From positions 105,363 to 169,362 of the forward strand of contig NZ_CADEFR010000003.1 in the NCBI RefSeq assembly GCF_902826655.1: a stretch of 64,000 nucleotides of DNA, read 5' to 3'. The DNA is from an uncultured Methylibium sp. (lineage in GTDB: Bacteria > Pseudomonadota > Gammaproteobacteria > Burkholderiales > Burkholderiaceae_C). Positions 35,549 through 43,572 of this stretch are shown here, in pieces. The position numbers and the translations under genes are program-made. The number at the start of each line of letters is the position of its first letter. The first letter of the stretch is position 1. The notes beneath the pieces are model-generated. The model had not been told where the DNA came from. It did no database searches and saw only the letters and a program-made list of their open reading frames with translations.

Positions 35549-38500
35549 ATGCAGCTCGCCGAGGCCTCGATCCGCCGCCCGGTCTTCGCGACCGTGCTGT
35601 CGCTGCTGCTGGTGCTGATCGGCCTGGTGTCGTTCTCGCGCCTGCAGCTGCGCGAGTACCCGCGCATCGACGAGCCGGTGGTCACCGTGACGACGCGGCT
35701 GACCGGTGCGTCGTCCGAGGTGATCGAGTCGCAGGTCACCAAGCCGCTGGAAGACTCGATCGCCGGCATCGACGGCGTCGACATCGTCACCTCGATCTCG
35801 CGCTCCGAGGAAAGCCAGATCACGGTGCGCTTCAAGCTCGAGAAGGACCCGGACAACGCCGCTGCCGACGTGCGCGACCGCGCCTCGCGCGTGCGCGGCC
35901 GGCTGCCGGACACCGTCGACGAACCCATCATCACCAAGGTCGAGGCCGACGCCTCGCCGACGATCTGGCTGACCTTCAGCAGCGATTCGCAGACCGCATT
36001 GCAGCTGACCGACCTGCTGACGCGCATCATCAAGCCGCGGCTGCAGACCGTCCCGGGCGTGGCCGACGTGCAGATCCGCGGCGACCGCACCTACGCGATG
36101 CGGGTCTGGCTCGACCCCGACAAGCTGGCCGCCTTGCGCCTGACGGTGCAGGACGTCGAGGACGCGATCCGGCGCCAGAACCTCGAGGTGCCGGCCGGGC
36201 GCATCGAGAGCCAGCAGCGCGAGTTCACCGTCACCGCGCGCACCGACCTGGCGACGCCGGCGCAGTTCGCCGACATCGCGATCAAGCAGAGCGCCCAGGG
36301 CTACACGGTGCGGATGCGCGACATCGCGCGCGTCGAGGAGGCGCCTGCCAGCGAGCGCAGCGCGGTGCGATTCAACGGCAAGCCGGCGGTGTCGGCCGGC
36401 GTGGTGCGCAACGCCACCGCCAACCCGCTGGAGCTGGCCCAGGGCGTTCGCGACATGCTGCCGCGGCTGCGCGAAGAGCTGCCGCCCGGCGTGAGCGTGC
36501 AGGTGGCGAACGACAACACGGTGTTCATCGACCGCTCGATCCGGTCGGTCTTCCAGACCATCGTCGAGGCGGTGGTGCTGGTCGCGCTGGTGGTGTTCGT
36601 GTTCCTGCGCACGCTGCGCGCGTCGATCATTCCGCTGGTCACCATCCCCGTCAGCCTGATCGGCGCCTTCGCGCTGATCGCGCTGGCCGGCTTCACCGTC
36701 AACACACTGACGCTGCTGGCGCTGGTGCTGGCGATCGGCTTGGTGGTCGACGACGCGATCGTCGTGCTCGAGAACATCTACCGCCACATCGAAGAGGGCA
36801 TGGAGCCCTTCCAGGCGGCGCTCAAGGGTGTGCGCGAGATCGGTTTCGCGGTGGTGGCGATGACGCTCACGCTCGCAGCGGTGTTCGCCCCCATCGCCTT
36901 CACGCCCGGCCGCACCGGCCGGCTGTTCGCCGAGTTCGCGCTGACGCTGGCCGGCGCGGTGGTCGTCTCCGGCTTCGTTGCGCTGACGCTGAGCCCGATG
37001 ATGTGCAGCCAGCTGCTGCGCCACAACCCCAGGCCCAGCCGCTTCGACCGCCTCGTCGAAGGCGGGCTGCAGCGCCTGACCGACGGCTACACCGGCGTGC
37101 TGCGCTGGACGCTGGCGCATCGCTGGGTCGTGGTGCTGGTGATGGTGGCGTCGGCGGCAGGCGCCGCGCTCCTGTTCAAGGGCATGAAGAGCGAGCTGGC
37201 GCCGATCGAGGACCGCGGCGTGGTCTTCACCAGCGTCAGCGCCCCGGACGGTGCGACGCTGGACTACACCTCGCGCTATCTCGGCGAGATCGAGAAGATC
37301 GCGCTCGCCGACCCCGACCTGGACCGCATCTTCATCATCTCCGGCACGCCGACGGTCGCGCAGGGCATCGCGGTGTTCCGCGGCAAGGACTGGAAGGACC
37401 GCGAGCGCAGCACGCCGACCATCGCGCGCGAGCTGTCGCCCAAGTTCGCCGCGCTGCCCGGCGTGCAGGCCTTCCCGGTGACGCCGCCCTCGCTGGGCGG
37501 GGGATTCCGCGAGCGGCCGGTCAACTTCGTGATCCTCACCTCGGACAGCTACGACAACCTGTTCGGCGTGGCCCAGCAGATGCTGGCCGAGATGGCGAGG
37601 AACCCCGGCATCGTCCAGCCCGACATCGACCTGCGCCTGAACAAGCCCGAGATCTACATCTCGGTCGACCGCGACCGCGCGGCCGATGCCGGCGTCTCGG
37701 TGGACGCCGTCGCGCGCACCATCGAGACGATGCTCGGCGGCCGCAACGTCACGCGCTACAAGCGCGATGCCGAACAGTACGACGTGATCGTGCAGACCCA
37801 GCCCAGCGGCCGCAGCACGCCCGAGGACATCGAGAAGCTCTACGTGCGCGGCCGCGCCGATGCCGCGGGCAACGCGGCGATGATCCCGCTGTCGGCGCTG
37901 GTCAAGGTGCAGACCAGCGTCGCGCCGCGCGAACTGAACCACTTCAACCAGCGCCGCTCGGTGACGATCACCGCCAACCTCGGCCCGGGCTACGCGCTCG
38001 GCGAGGCGCTGCAGTTCATGGACCAGGCCGCCGCGAAGGTGCTGCCGCCCGGCTACTCGACCGAGCTCAACGGCATCTCGCGCGAGTTCCGCACGTCCGG
38101 CGGCGCGCTCGGCCTCGTCTTCGTACTGGCGCTGCTGTTCATCTTCCTGGTGCTGGCGGCGCAGTTCGAGAGCTTCGTCGACCCCTTCGTGATCCTGCTG
38201 GCGGTGCCGCTGTCGATGGTCGGCGCGTTGCTGGCGCTCAAGCTGGCCGGGGGCACGCTCAACGTCTATTCGCAGATCGGCCTGATCACGCTGGTGGGCC
38301 TGATCACCAAGCACGGCATCCTGATCGTCGAGTTCTCCAACCAGCTGCGCCAGCAGGGACTGTCGACGCTCGAGGCGGTCACGCGGTCCGCGAGCCTGCG
38401 GCTGCGACCCATCCTGATGACCACCGGCGCGATGGTGCTGGGCGCGGTGCCGCTGGCGCTGGCCACCGGCGCCGGCGCCGAGAGCCGCCAGCAGATCGGC

Positions 38501-38650
38501 TGGGTCATCGTCGGCGGCATGTCGCTCGGCACGCTGCTGACGATCTTCGTCGTGCCGACCGTCTACACGCTGTTCGCGCGCCAGCACGCGCCGGGGCCGA
38601 ACGACACGCCGGCCCTGGCCGACCAGCCCGCACCCGACGCGGCGGTCTGA
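35549..38650 (+). CDS. RND efflux permease (second system)
   Basis: A 1033-residue AcrB/MexF-like proton antiporter (start LAEASIRRPVFATVLSLLLV). The relay residues are the Asp pair in GLVVDDAIVVLENIYRHIE and the Lys in VGLITKHGILIVEFSNQLR. It resembles the MdtB/AcrD-like group that uses a two-gene adaptor-permease layout. Four residues differ from the first system at the start of each helix and overall identity is low, so the two pumps are not a recent duplication. Substrates unknown; the operon may be controlled by the palindrome before the adaptor gene. Confidence 0.9.
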   Translation: MQLAEASIRRPVFATVLSLLLVLIGLVSFSRLQLREYPRIDEPVVTVTTRLTGASSEVIESQVTKPLEDSIAGIDGVDIVTSISRSEESQITVRFKLEKDPDNAAADVRDRASRVRGRLPDTVDEPIITKVEADASPTIWLTFSSDSQTALQLTDLLTRIIKPRLQTVPGVADVQIRGDRTYAMRVWLDPDKLAALRLTVQDVEDAIRRQNLEVPAGRIESQQREFTVTARTDLATPAQFADIAIKQSAQGYTVRMRDIARVEEAPASERSAVRFNGKPAVSAGVVRNATANPLELAQGVRDMLPRLREELPPGVSVQVANDNTVFIDRSIRSVFQTIVEAVVLVALVVFVFLRTLRASIIPLVTIPVSLIGAFALIALAGFTVNTLTLLALVLAIGLVVDDAIVVLENIYRHIEEGMEPFQAALKGVREIGFAVVAMTLTLAAVFAPIAFTPGRTGRLFAEFALTLAGAVVVSGFVALTLSPMMCSQLLRHNPRPSRFDRLVEGGLQRLTDGYTGVLRWTLAHRWVVVLVMVASAAGAALLFKGMKSELAPIEDRGVVFTSVSAPDGATLDYTSRYLGEIEKIALADPDLDRIFIISGTPTVAQGIAVFRGKDWKDRERSTPTIARELSPKFAALPGVQAFPVTPPSLGGGFRERPVNFVILTSDSYDNLFGVAQQMLAEMARNPGIVQPDIDLRLNKPEIYISVDRDRAADAGVSVDAVARTIETMLGGRNVTRYKRDAEQYDVIVQTQPSGRSTPEDIEKLYVRGRADAAGNAAMIPLSALVKVQTSVAPRELNHFNQRRSVTITANLGPGYALGEALQFMDQAAAKVLPPGYSTELNGISREFRTSGGALGLVFVLALLFIFLVLAAQFESFVDPFVILLAVPLSMVGALLALKLAGGTLNVYSQIGLITLVGLITKHGILIVEFSNQLRQQGLSTLEAVTRSASLRLRPILMTTGAMVLGAVPLALATGAGAESRQQIGWVIVGGMSLGTLLTIFVVPTVYTLFARQHAPGPNDTPALADQPAPDAAV

Positions 38651-38673
38651 GCACCGCCTAGCCCTGGGGGCGC

Positions 38674-39666
38674 TCAGGACGACGCGGCCAGCGTCAGCAA
38701 CTGCACGTGGTCCAGCCGCAGGCGACTCTCGTCGTTGCGGGACGGGCCCTTGACCTGCTCGCCGGGATCGGCGGTGCGACGCAGCAGCGGCGCGGCCAGC
38801 GGTTGCCGGTCGGCGCCCAGCACGCTGGCCACCAGCGGCTGGCTGGCGCGCGAGCCGCGCTTCAGCACCACCGCGGTCTCGCCGTTGACCAGCTGCACGA
38901 AGCTGCCCGGCGGGTAGATGCCGAGCGCGCGCGTCAGCGCCACGCCGATGTCGTCGGCCGTGCCCTGGCTGCCCAGGCAGGCCTCGCGCATCGCCTGCAT
39001 CGGCGGCAGGCCCTTGCGGGCCTTGCGCGGGCTCATGCGTGCCGTGAACACGTCGATGCGCTGCAGCAGCCGCGCCAGCCGCGCCGCCGGGTCGAGCGAA
39101 CCCGGCGATGCCGGCGGCTCGTCGCCGTCCGCGGCCGGCGGCGCGGGCGGCGCGTGGTGCTGGCCGACGACGGCCAGCCACAGCGCGTCGGCGACGCCCA
39201 GCGCCGACAGCATCTCGGTGCTGCGTGCGCTGTGGCGGTCGATCGCCATGCGCTGGTCCAGCGTCGGCGTGCGTTCGCGGTAGACCAGTTCGTCCTGCAG
39301 CGCGGTGATGCTCAGGTTCATCGACAGCGCGGCCAGCGCCAGGCTGCGCTGCTCGGGCTCGGGCCAGCCGAGGTGCATCGCGCACTCGGCGACGACCGCC
39401 GTGCAGACCAGCGCGTGATGGCTGCTGTAGCGCTCCAGCGTACGCGCCGCGCCGTGGATCAGCAGGTAGAACAGGCCGTCGGGCGACTGCAGGCGCAGCG
39501 CGTCGAGGCGTTGCGCCAGCGCTCGAAGCCGATCGACCCACAGCGGGTCGTCGGGGGCATCGGCAAGCAGCAGGATCGCGAAGCGGTGCAGTTCCTGGAC
39601 GGAGGCGACGAGCGCGGCGGCTTCGTCGGTGGCGGACGGGGCGGGGGAGGTTTCCTGGGCCGGCAT
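38674..39666 (-). CDS. HD-domain (HD-GYP-like) protein, degenerate
   Basis: A 330-residue cytoplasmic protein with an HD-type helical core: ERYSSHHALVCTAVVAECAMHLG, then SLALAALSMNLSITALQDEL and LGVADALWLAVVGQHHA. Its C-terminal part has ALGIYPPGSFVQLVNGETAVVLKRG, the strand typically found after the HD-GYP domain. The key HD pair and the GYP motif of active cyclic-di-GMP phosphodiesterases are not visible, so it may be a catalytically inactive signalling protein. The ATG at 39666 gives MPAQETSPAPSA. It is divergent from the lipoprotein gene; the 194-base gap holds a perfect 18-base palindrome. Confidence 0.7.
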   Translation of the reverse strand: MPAQETSPAPSATDEAAALVASVQELHRFAILLLADAPDDPLWVDRLRALAQRLDALRLQSPDGLFYLLIHGAARTLERYSSHHALVCTAVVAECAMHLGWPEPEQRSLALAALSMNLSITALQDELVYRERTPTLDQRMAIDRHSARSTEMLSALGVADALWLAVVGQHHAPPAPPAADGDEPPASPGSLDPAARLARLLQRIDVFTARMSPRKARKGLPPMQAMREACLGSQGTADDIGVALTRALGIYPPGSFVQLVNGETAVVLKRGSRASQPLVASVLGADRQPLAAPLLRRTADPGEQVKGPSRNDESRLRLDHVQLLTLAASS

Positions 39667-39744
39667 GCGCGGGTCGGGGAGGACGGTCGGGAAGCCGGCG
39701 CGAACGAGGCGCCGGGCGGACGCGGCGAGGGTAGCGCATCGGGC

Positions 39745-39762
39745 GGCGCGCTGCAGCGCGCC
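39745..39762. promoter_or_regulatory. Perfect 18-base palindrome in a divergent promoter region
   Basis: GGCGCGCTGCAGCGCGCC lies 78 bases before the HD-domain gene start and 98 bases before the lipoprotein gene start. Its position between two divergent genes suggests a regulator site, but its pure GC alternation could also form by chance in this genome. Confidence 0.3.
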
Positions 39763-39860
39763 AGAGGGCAGATTCGGTTGCGGCGGCCGCCGTTCGCGCT
39801 TAGCGTCGGTTGTCCCGGCGTTACCGCGCCACGTCCCGAGCCCCTGATTCCCTGCCCGCC

Positions 39861-41540
39861 ATGAGCGATCCTCATTCGACCGAAGCCGAGTCCCCTTCTC
39901 CTGCCGACCGCGCTGCCGAGCCCGCTGCCGCACTCGACCCGCGTCGCCGCCGCCTTCTGGGCCTGGCCGCGATGTCGGCCGCGCTCGCCGCCGCCTGCGG
40001 TGGCGGCGGTGGCGGATCCCCGTCGCCCGCGCCGCCCCCGCCTCCGCCGCCGGCCCCGCCACCACCGGTCGTGCCGGTCGACGGGCCGCCGTGGCTGGGC
40101 TTCGCGCGCAATGCCCAGCACAGCGCGCTGAGCGGCATCGCCAGCCTGCCGCTGACGCGGCTGATCTGGAGCGCCGCGGTCGACCTGGCACCGCCGTACA
40201 ACAACGGCGCGCTGCTGGCGCACTACGGTTCGCCGGTCATCACGCGCTACAACACCGTGCTCGTGCCGATCAAGATCAGCGGCGGCACGACGGCCGGCTT
40301 CCGCGTCGAGGCGCGCATCGGCGCCAACGGCCAGATGGTGTGGTCGCTCGACAGCGACTACCGCCTGCCGCCGTACAACTGGGTGCCGGCCTTCAACCTC
40401 GCGCAGGCGCCCGACGGCCCGCTGCTCATCCCCGACTCGGGCGGTCGCCTGCTGCTGCGCGAGGACCCCGACAACGCCAGCGGCGCGCAGCGCCACGCCG
40501 TCTTCTACGGCGAGGCCGCCTACGACGCCGCGCCGGCCACCTTCGACGCGACGGTCTTCATCAACACGCCGCTGACCACCGACAGCCAGGGCAATGTCTT
40601 CTTCGGCTTCGTGGTCACCGGGGCCAACCCGGCCGGGCTGACGGGCGGCGGCATCGCGCGCATCGGCGCCGACGGCGTGGCCACCTGGGTCAGTGCCGCC
40701 ACCGCCGCGGCCGACGCGACCATCACCAAGGCGGCGATGAACAGCGCGCCGGCGCTGTCGGTCGACGAACGCACGCTCTACGTGGTGCTGAACAACGTGC
40801 CGGCGCCGGGCGCGCGCGCGGTCGGCCGGTTGCTGGCGCTGAATGCCGACACGCTGGCCGTGCTGACGCGCCGCGTGCTGCTGGACCCGCTGACCGGCGC
40901 GCCGTCCTGGGTCAGCGACAACGCGACCTCGTCGCCGCTGGTCGGCCCCGACGGCGACGTCTACATCGGCGTGCTCGAGTCCAACCCGCCGGCGCATGGC
41001 TTTCGCGGCTGGCTGCTGCACTTCGACGCGGCGCTGACGACGCTGCGCACGCCGGGCTCCTTCGGCTGGGACAACACGCCGTCGATCGTGCCGCGGGCGA
41101 TGGTTCCGCAGTACGTCGGCCCGTCCAGCTACCTGCTGTGCGCCAAGTACAACAGCTACGGCGGCACCGGACCGGCGGGCGACGGCCGGCACCGCGTCGC
41201 CATCCTCGACCCCAACCAGACCCAGGTCGACGCGCCGTTCTCCGGCGCGACGGTGATGCGCGAGATCATCAGCATCCTCGGCATCACCCCGGACCCGAAC
41301 TGGCCGGGCGGCGTCAAGGAGTGGTGCATCAACACCGCGGTGGTCGACCCGTTCACGAGCTCCGTGCTGATGAACAGCGAGGACGGCATCCTCTACCGCT
41401 GGCACCTGCCGACCAACGCATTCACCGAGAGCCTGCCGCTGAACAACGGCTACGCGCAGTCGTACACGCCCACCGCGATCGGGCCGGACGGGCGCGTCTA
41501 CACGGTCAACAACGCGCGCTTGTTCTCCGTCGGAGTGTGA
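39861..41540 (+). CDS. Lipoprotein with beta-propeller-like repeats
   Basis: A 559-residue exported protein. An N-terminal segment with RRRRLLGLAAMSAALAAAC has features of both a Tat-like twin-Arg and a lipobox (AAAC), followed by a glycine run and a proline-rich tether. The remainder (about 75-559) has repeated short strands with D-G and G-D-V turns (LIPDSGGRLLLRED, SSPLVGPDGDVYIGVLES, AIGPDGRVYTVNNARLF), as in PQQ-like or YncE-type propellers. No enzyme motif was seen. Start at ATG 39861. Neighbours give no clue to its role; it may be a surface-exposed or substrate-binding protein. Confidence 0.7.
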   Translation: MSDPHSTEAESPSPADRAAEPAAALDPRRRRLLGLAAMSAALAAACGGGGGGSPSPAPPPPPPPAPPPPVVPVDGPPWLGFARNAQHSALSGIASLPLTRLIWSAAVDLAPPYNNGALLAHYGSPVITRYNTVLVPIKISGGTTAGFRVEARIGANGQMVWSLDSDYRLPPYNWVPAFNLAQAPDGPLLIPDSGGRLLLREDPDNASGAQRHAVFYGEAAYDAAPATFDATVFINTPLTTDSQGNVFFGFVVTGANPAGLTGGGIARIGADGVATWVSAATAAADATITKAAMNSAPALSVDERTLYVVLNNVPAPGARAVGRLLALNADTLAVLTRRVLLDPLTGAPSWVSDNATSSPLVGPDGDVYIGVLESNPPAHGFRGWLLHFDAALTTLRTPGSFGWDNTPSIVPRAMVPQYVGPSSYLLCAKYNSYGGTGPAGDGRHRVAILDPNQTQVDAPFSGATVMREIISILGITPDPNWPGGVKEWCINTAVVDPFTSSVLMNSEDGILYRWHLPTNAFTESLPLNNGYAQSYTPTAIGPDGRVYTVNNARLFSVGV

Positions 41541-41549
41541 GTTGCCGGG

Positions 41550-41951
41550 TCAGCGGGCCTGCAGGGCCGATCTCTGCAGGCCGGCCCACTGCAGCGCTGC
41601 GAAGCCCAGCACCGCGACGATGTGCAGCGCGACGTAGGCCTCGCCCAGCGTCGTCGGCGTGACCCACTGCGTCGCCAGCAGCAGCACGCAGTCGATCGCC
41701 CACAGCAGGTTGCAGGCGATGACGAAGACGACCGCGCCGCGCGGCACGGCCTCGCGCGTCGCCAGCCACAGCAGTAGCGCGGCGTAGGGCAGCAGGGCCA
41801 GCCCGGCCAGCAGCAGCAGGGCGGACGGCAGGCCAAGCCGCGGCGCCAGCAGGCCGGCCCCGCCGACCATGAGGGCGGCGTTGGCGCCGCTGACCACCGC
41901 ATCGAGCAGCAGGGCGCGGCGCAGCAGCAGGGAAGGGCGGAGAGTGCTCAT
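41550..41951 (-). CDS. Small four-helix membrane protein
   Basis: A 133-residue integral membrane protein with four hydrophobic segments (ALLLDAVVSGANAALMVGGAG, SALLLLAGLALLPYAALLLWL, GAVVFVIACNLLWAIDCVLLL and a last one in YVALHIVAVLGFAALQWAG). The family is widespread and uncharacterised. It lies divergent to an XRE/MmyB-type regulator, whose likely operator is in the 109-base gap, a layout typical of a regulator and its target gene. The ATG at 41951 follows a promoter region; its 3' end is 9 bases from the convergent lipoprotein gene. Confidence 0.7.
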   Translation of the reverse strand: MSTLRPSLLLRRALLLDAVVSGANAALMVGGAGLLAPRLGLPSALLLLAGLALLPYAALLLWLATREAVPRGAVVFVIACNLLWAIDCVLLLATQWVTPTTLGEAYVALHIVAVLGFAALQWAGLQRSALQAR

Positions 41952-42008
41952 GCGGACTCCAGGTGGCTTGCGAATGCCGTGATGGTCCGCATCGGCGTGC
42001 ACGCCGGC

Positions 42009-42027
42009 CATGACCTGGCGGGTCATG
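42009..42027. promoter_or_regulatory. Candidate operator between regulator and membrane protein genes
   Basis: CATGACC-TGGCG-GGTCATG is a perfect 7-bp inverted repeat with a 5-base spacer, 34 bases before the regulator ATG and 58 bases before the membrane protein start. A helix-turn-helix dimer could bind here and control both genes. Confidence 0.5.
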
Positions 42028-42060
42028 CGCGCGGCGAGTCGGCTGCGCTATCGTCGCCCC

Positions 42061-42897
42061 ATGCTCCTCACCTCGCCCACTTCGCACGCCGCGCAGCCGG
42101 TCGGCGCGCTGCTGCGCCAGTGGCGCCAGCGGCGCCGCATGAGCCAGCTCGACCTCGCGACCGAGGCCGAGATCTCGACCCGCCATCTCAGCTGCGTCGA
42201 GACCGGCCGTGCCGAACCCAGCCGCGCGATGCTGCTGCGCCTGGCCGATCAGCTGGAGGTGCCGCTGCGCGAGCGCAACGTGCTGCTCACGGCCGCCGGC
42301 TTCGCGCCGCTGTACCGCGAGCGCCCGCTGGCCGACCCGGCCCTGGCCGGTGCTCGCCAGGCGCTGGACCTGGTGCTGCGCGGCCACGAGCCGTATCCGG
42401 CGCTGCTGGTCGACCGGCACTGGAACCTCGTCGCGCACAACCGCGCCGTGCCGCCGCTGCTGGCCGGCATCGAGCCCGAGTTCCTCGCGCACCCCTGCAA
42501 CGTGCTGCGCCTGAGCCTGCACCCGCGCGGCTTCGGCCCGCGCATCGGCAACCTCGCGCAGTGGCGCAGCCACCTGCTGCTGCGGCTGCGCCAGCAGGTC
42601 ACGGCCTCGGGCGACGCGACCCTGCAGGCGCTGCTGGAGGAACTGCAGGCCATGCCGCTGCCGCCCGGCACGCCGCCGGACGAGCATCCGCTGCCCGACG
42701 GCGGTGTGATCGTGCCGCTGCAGTACGTGACGCCGGCCGGGACACTGAACCTGATCAGCACGACCACGGTCTTCGGCACGCCGGTGGACATCACCTTGTC
42801 CGAGCTGGCGCTCGAGACCTTCTTCCCGGCCGACGAGGCCACGGCCGCGGCCCTGCGGCAGTCGTTCGACGCGGCGCTGGCTCAGCTTCCTGTGTGA
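42061..42897 (+). CDS. XRE-family regulator with MmyB-like ligand domain
   Basis: A 278-residue transcription factor. The N-terminal XRE helix-turn-helix is LLRQWRQRRRMSQLDLATEAEISTRHLSCVETGR. From about residue 100 an MmyB-like ligand-binding PAS-type domain follows (VLRGHEPYPALLVDRHWNLVAHNRAV; NLISTTTVFGTPVDITLSELALETFFPAD). The family often controls a divergent short-chain dehydrogenase or small membrane protein gene; here a membrane protein gene is divergent, with an inverted repeat in between. The start is ATG 42061. The 3' end overlaps the convergent exported-protein gene by 16 bases. Confidence 0.85.
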   Translation: MLLTSPTSHAAQPVGALLRQWRQRRRMSQLDLATEAEISTRHLSCVETGRAEPSRAMLLRLADQLEVPLRERNVLLTAAGFAPLYRERPLADPALAGARQALDLVLRGHEPYPALLVDRHWNLVAHNRAVPPLLAGIEPEFLAHPCNVLRLSLHPRGFGPRIGNLAQWRSHLLLRLRQQVTASGDATLQALLEELQAMPLPPGTPPDEHPLPDGGVIVPLQYVTPAGTLNLISTTTVFGTPVDITLSELALETFFPADEATAAALRQSFDAALAQLPV

Positions 42898-43505
42898 ACC
42901 GCGGTGACCTTGCCGCGTGCATCGATCTCGCAGCGGTAGGTGAAGCGGATCGGGTTCATGCCGGGCGCGCGCTCGACCAGGCCATCGCCCTCGAGCGCGG
43001 TCTGCCGGTTGGGCGCCGGCTTGAGCTTGCGCGTGTCGGACAGGAAACTGATGCGGCCGGCCTGCGGATAGCGGCCGGTGACCGAGGTCGCCGCGGCGGA
43101 CTCGCAGGCCTCGGGCGACAGGCGCGTCAGGTCGGGCTCCCAGGGCTTCTCGACCGCGGCGGTCGCGACGCCGGTTTCGCGGAACACCACGCCGCTGGTG
43201 GTGTTGGCGCTGCCGTCGTAGGCACAGCTGTAGGTGAAGGGCCGCGTGGCACCGGCGCTGCCGCGGTAGCGGCCTTCGCCGCGGAAGGCCGTCTCTTCGG
43301 CCGACTTGGGCAGCGCCACGCGGCGCGAGGCGATGAACTGCACGTCCTGCGCCGCGGCGCGCCCGCGCATGTCGCGGATGGTCTCGGCCACCGCGGCCTC
43401 GCAGGCCTCGGCGGCGGTCTTGCGCTTGTCGTCGGGCGTGGCCTGGGCCAGCGCGGCGGCGCACGGCAGGACCAGAGCCAGGGCAGGGAGCAGGCGCAGC
43501 TTCAT
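42882..43505 (-). CDS. Exported protein of unknown function (two-domain repeat)
   Basis: A 207-residue protein with a cleavable signal (LLPALALVLPCAAALAQ). The mature part contains two similar halves, each with a short FTYxC strand (RPFTYSCAYDGSANTTSG and IRFTYRCEIDARGKVTAV), a charged helix with A-C pairs (EACEAAVAETIRDM, EACESAAATSV) and a V-x-F/I-S strand. The duplication suggests a repeated fold with one disulfide each. I recognise no family name. It is upstream of nothing obvious: its start is 67 bases from the flavoprotein gene stop on the same strand, so readthrough is possible. Confidence 0.65.
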   Translation of the reverse strand: MKLRLLPALALVLPCAAALAQATPDDKRKTAAEACEAAVAETIRDMRGRAAAQDVQFIASRRVALPKSAEETAFRGEGRYRGSAGATRPFTYSCAYDGSANTTSGVVFRETGVATAAVEKPWEPDLTRLSPEACESAAATSVTGRYPQAGRISFLSDTRKLKPAPNRQTALEGDGLVERAPGMNPIRFTYRCEIDARGKVTAVHTGS

Positions 43506-43572
43506 GCCGGCATCTTGAACACATCGCCGGCCGAGGGCAAGCACCGAGACAGGGCGTTGCAAACGGGGCGGC

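Noticed and set aside
35402-39739. Another long minus-strand open frame (about 1445 codons)
   Set aside because: It runs antisense through the RND permease and then the HD-domain gene in a wrong frame. Its translation is Arg/His/Gln-rich with no recognisable domains.
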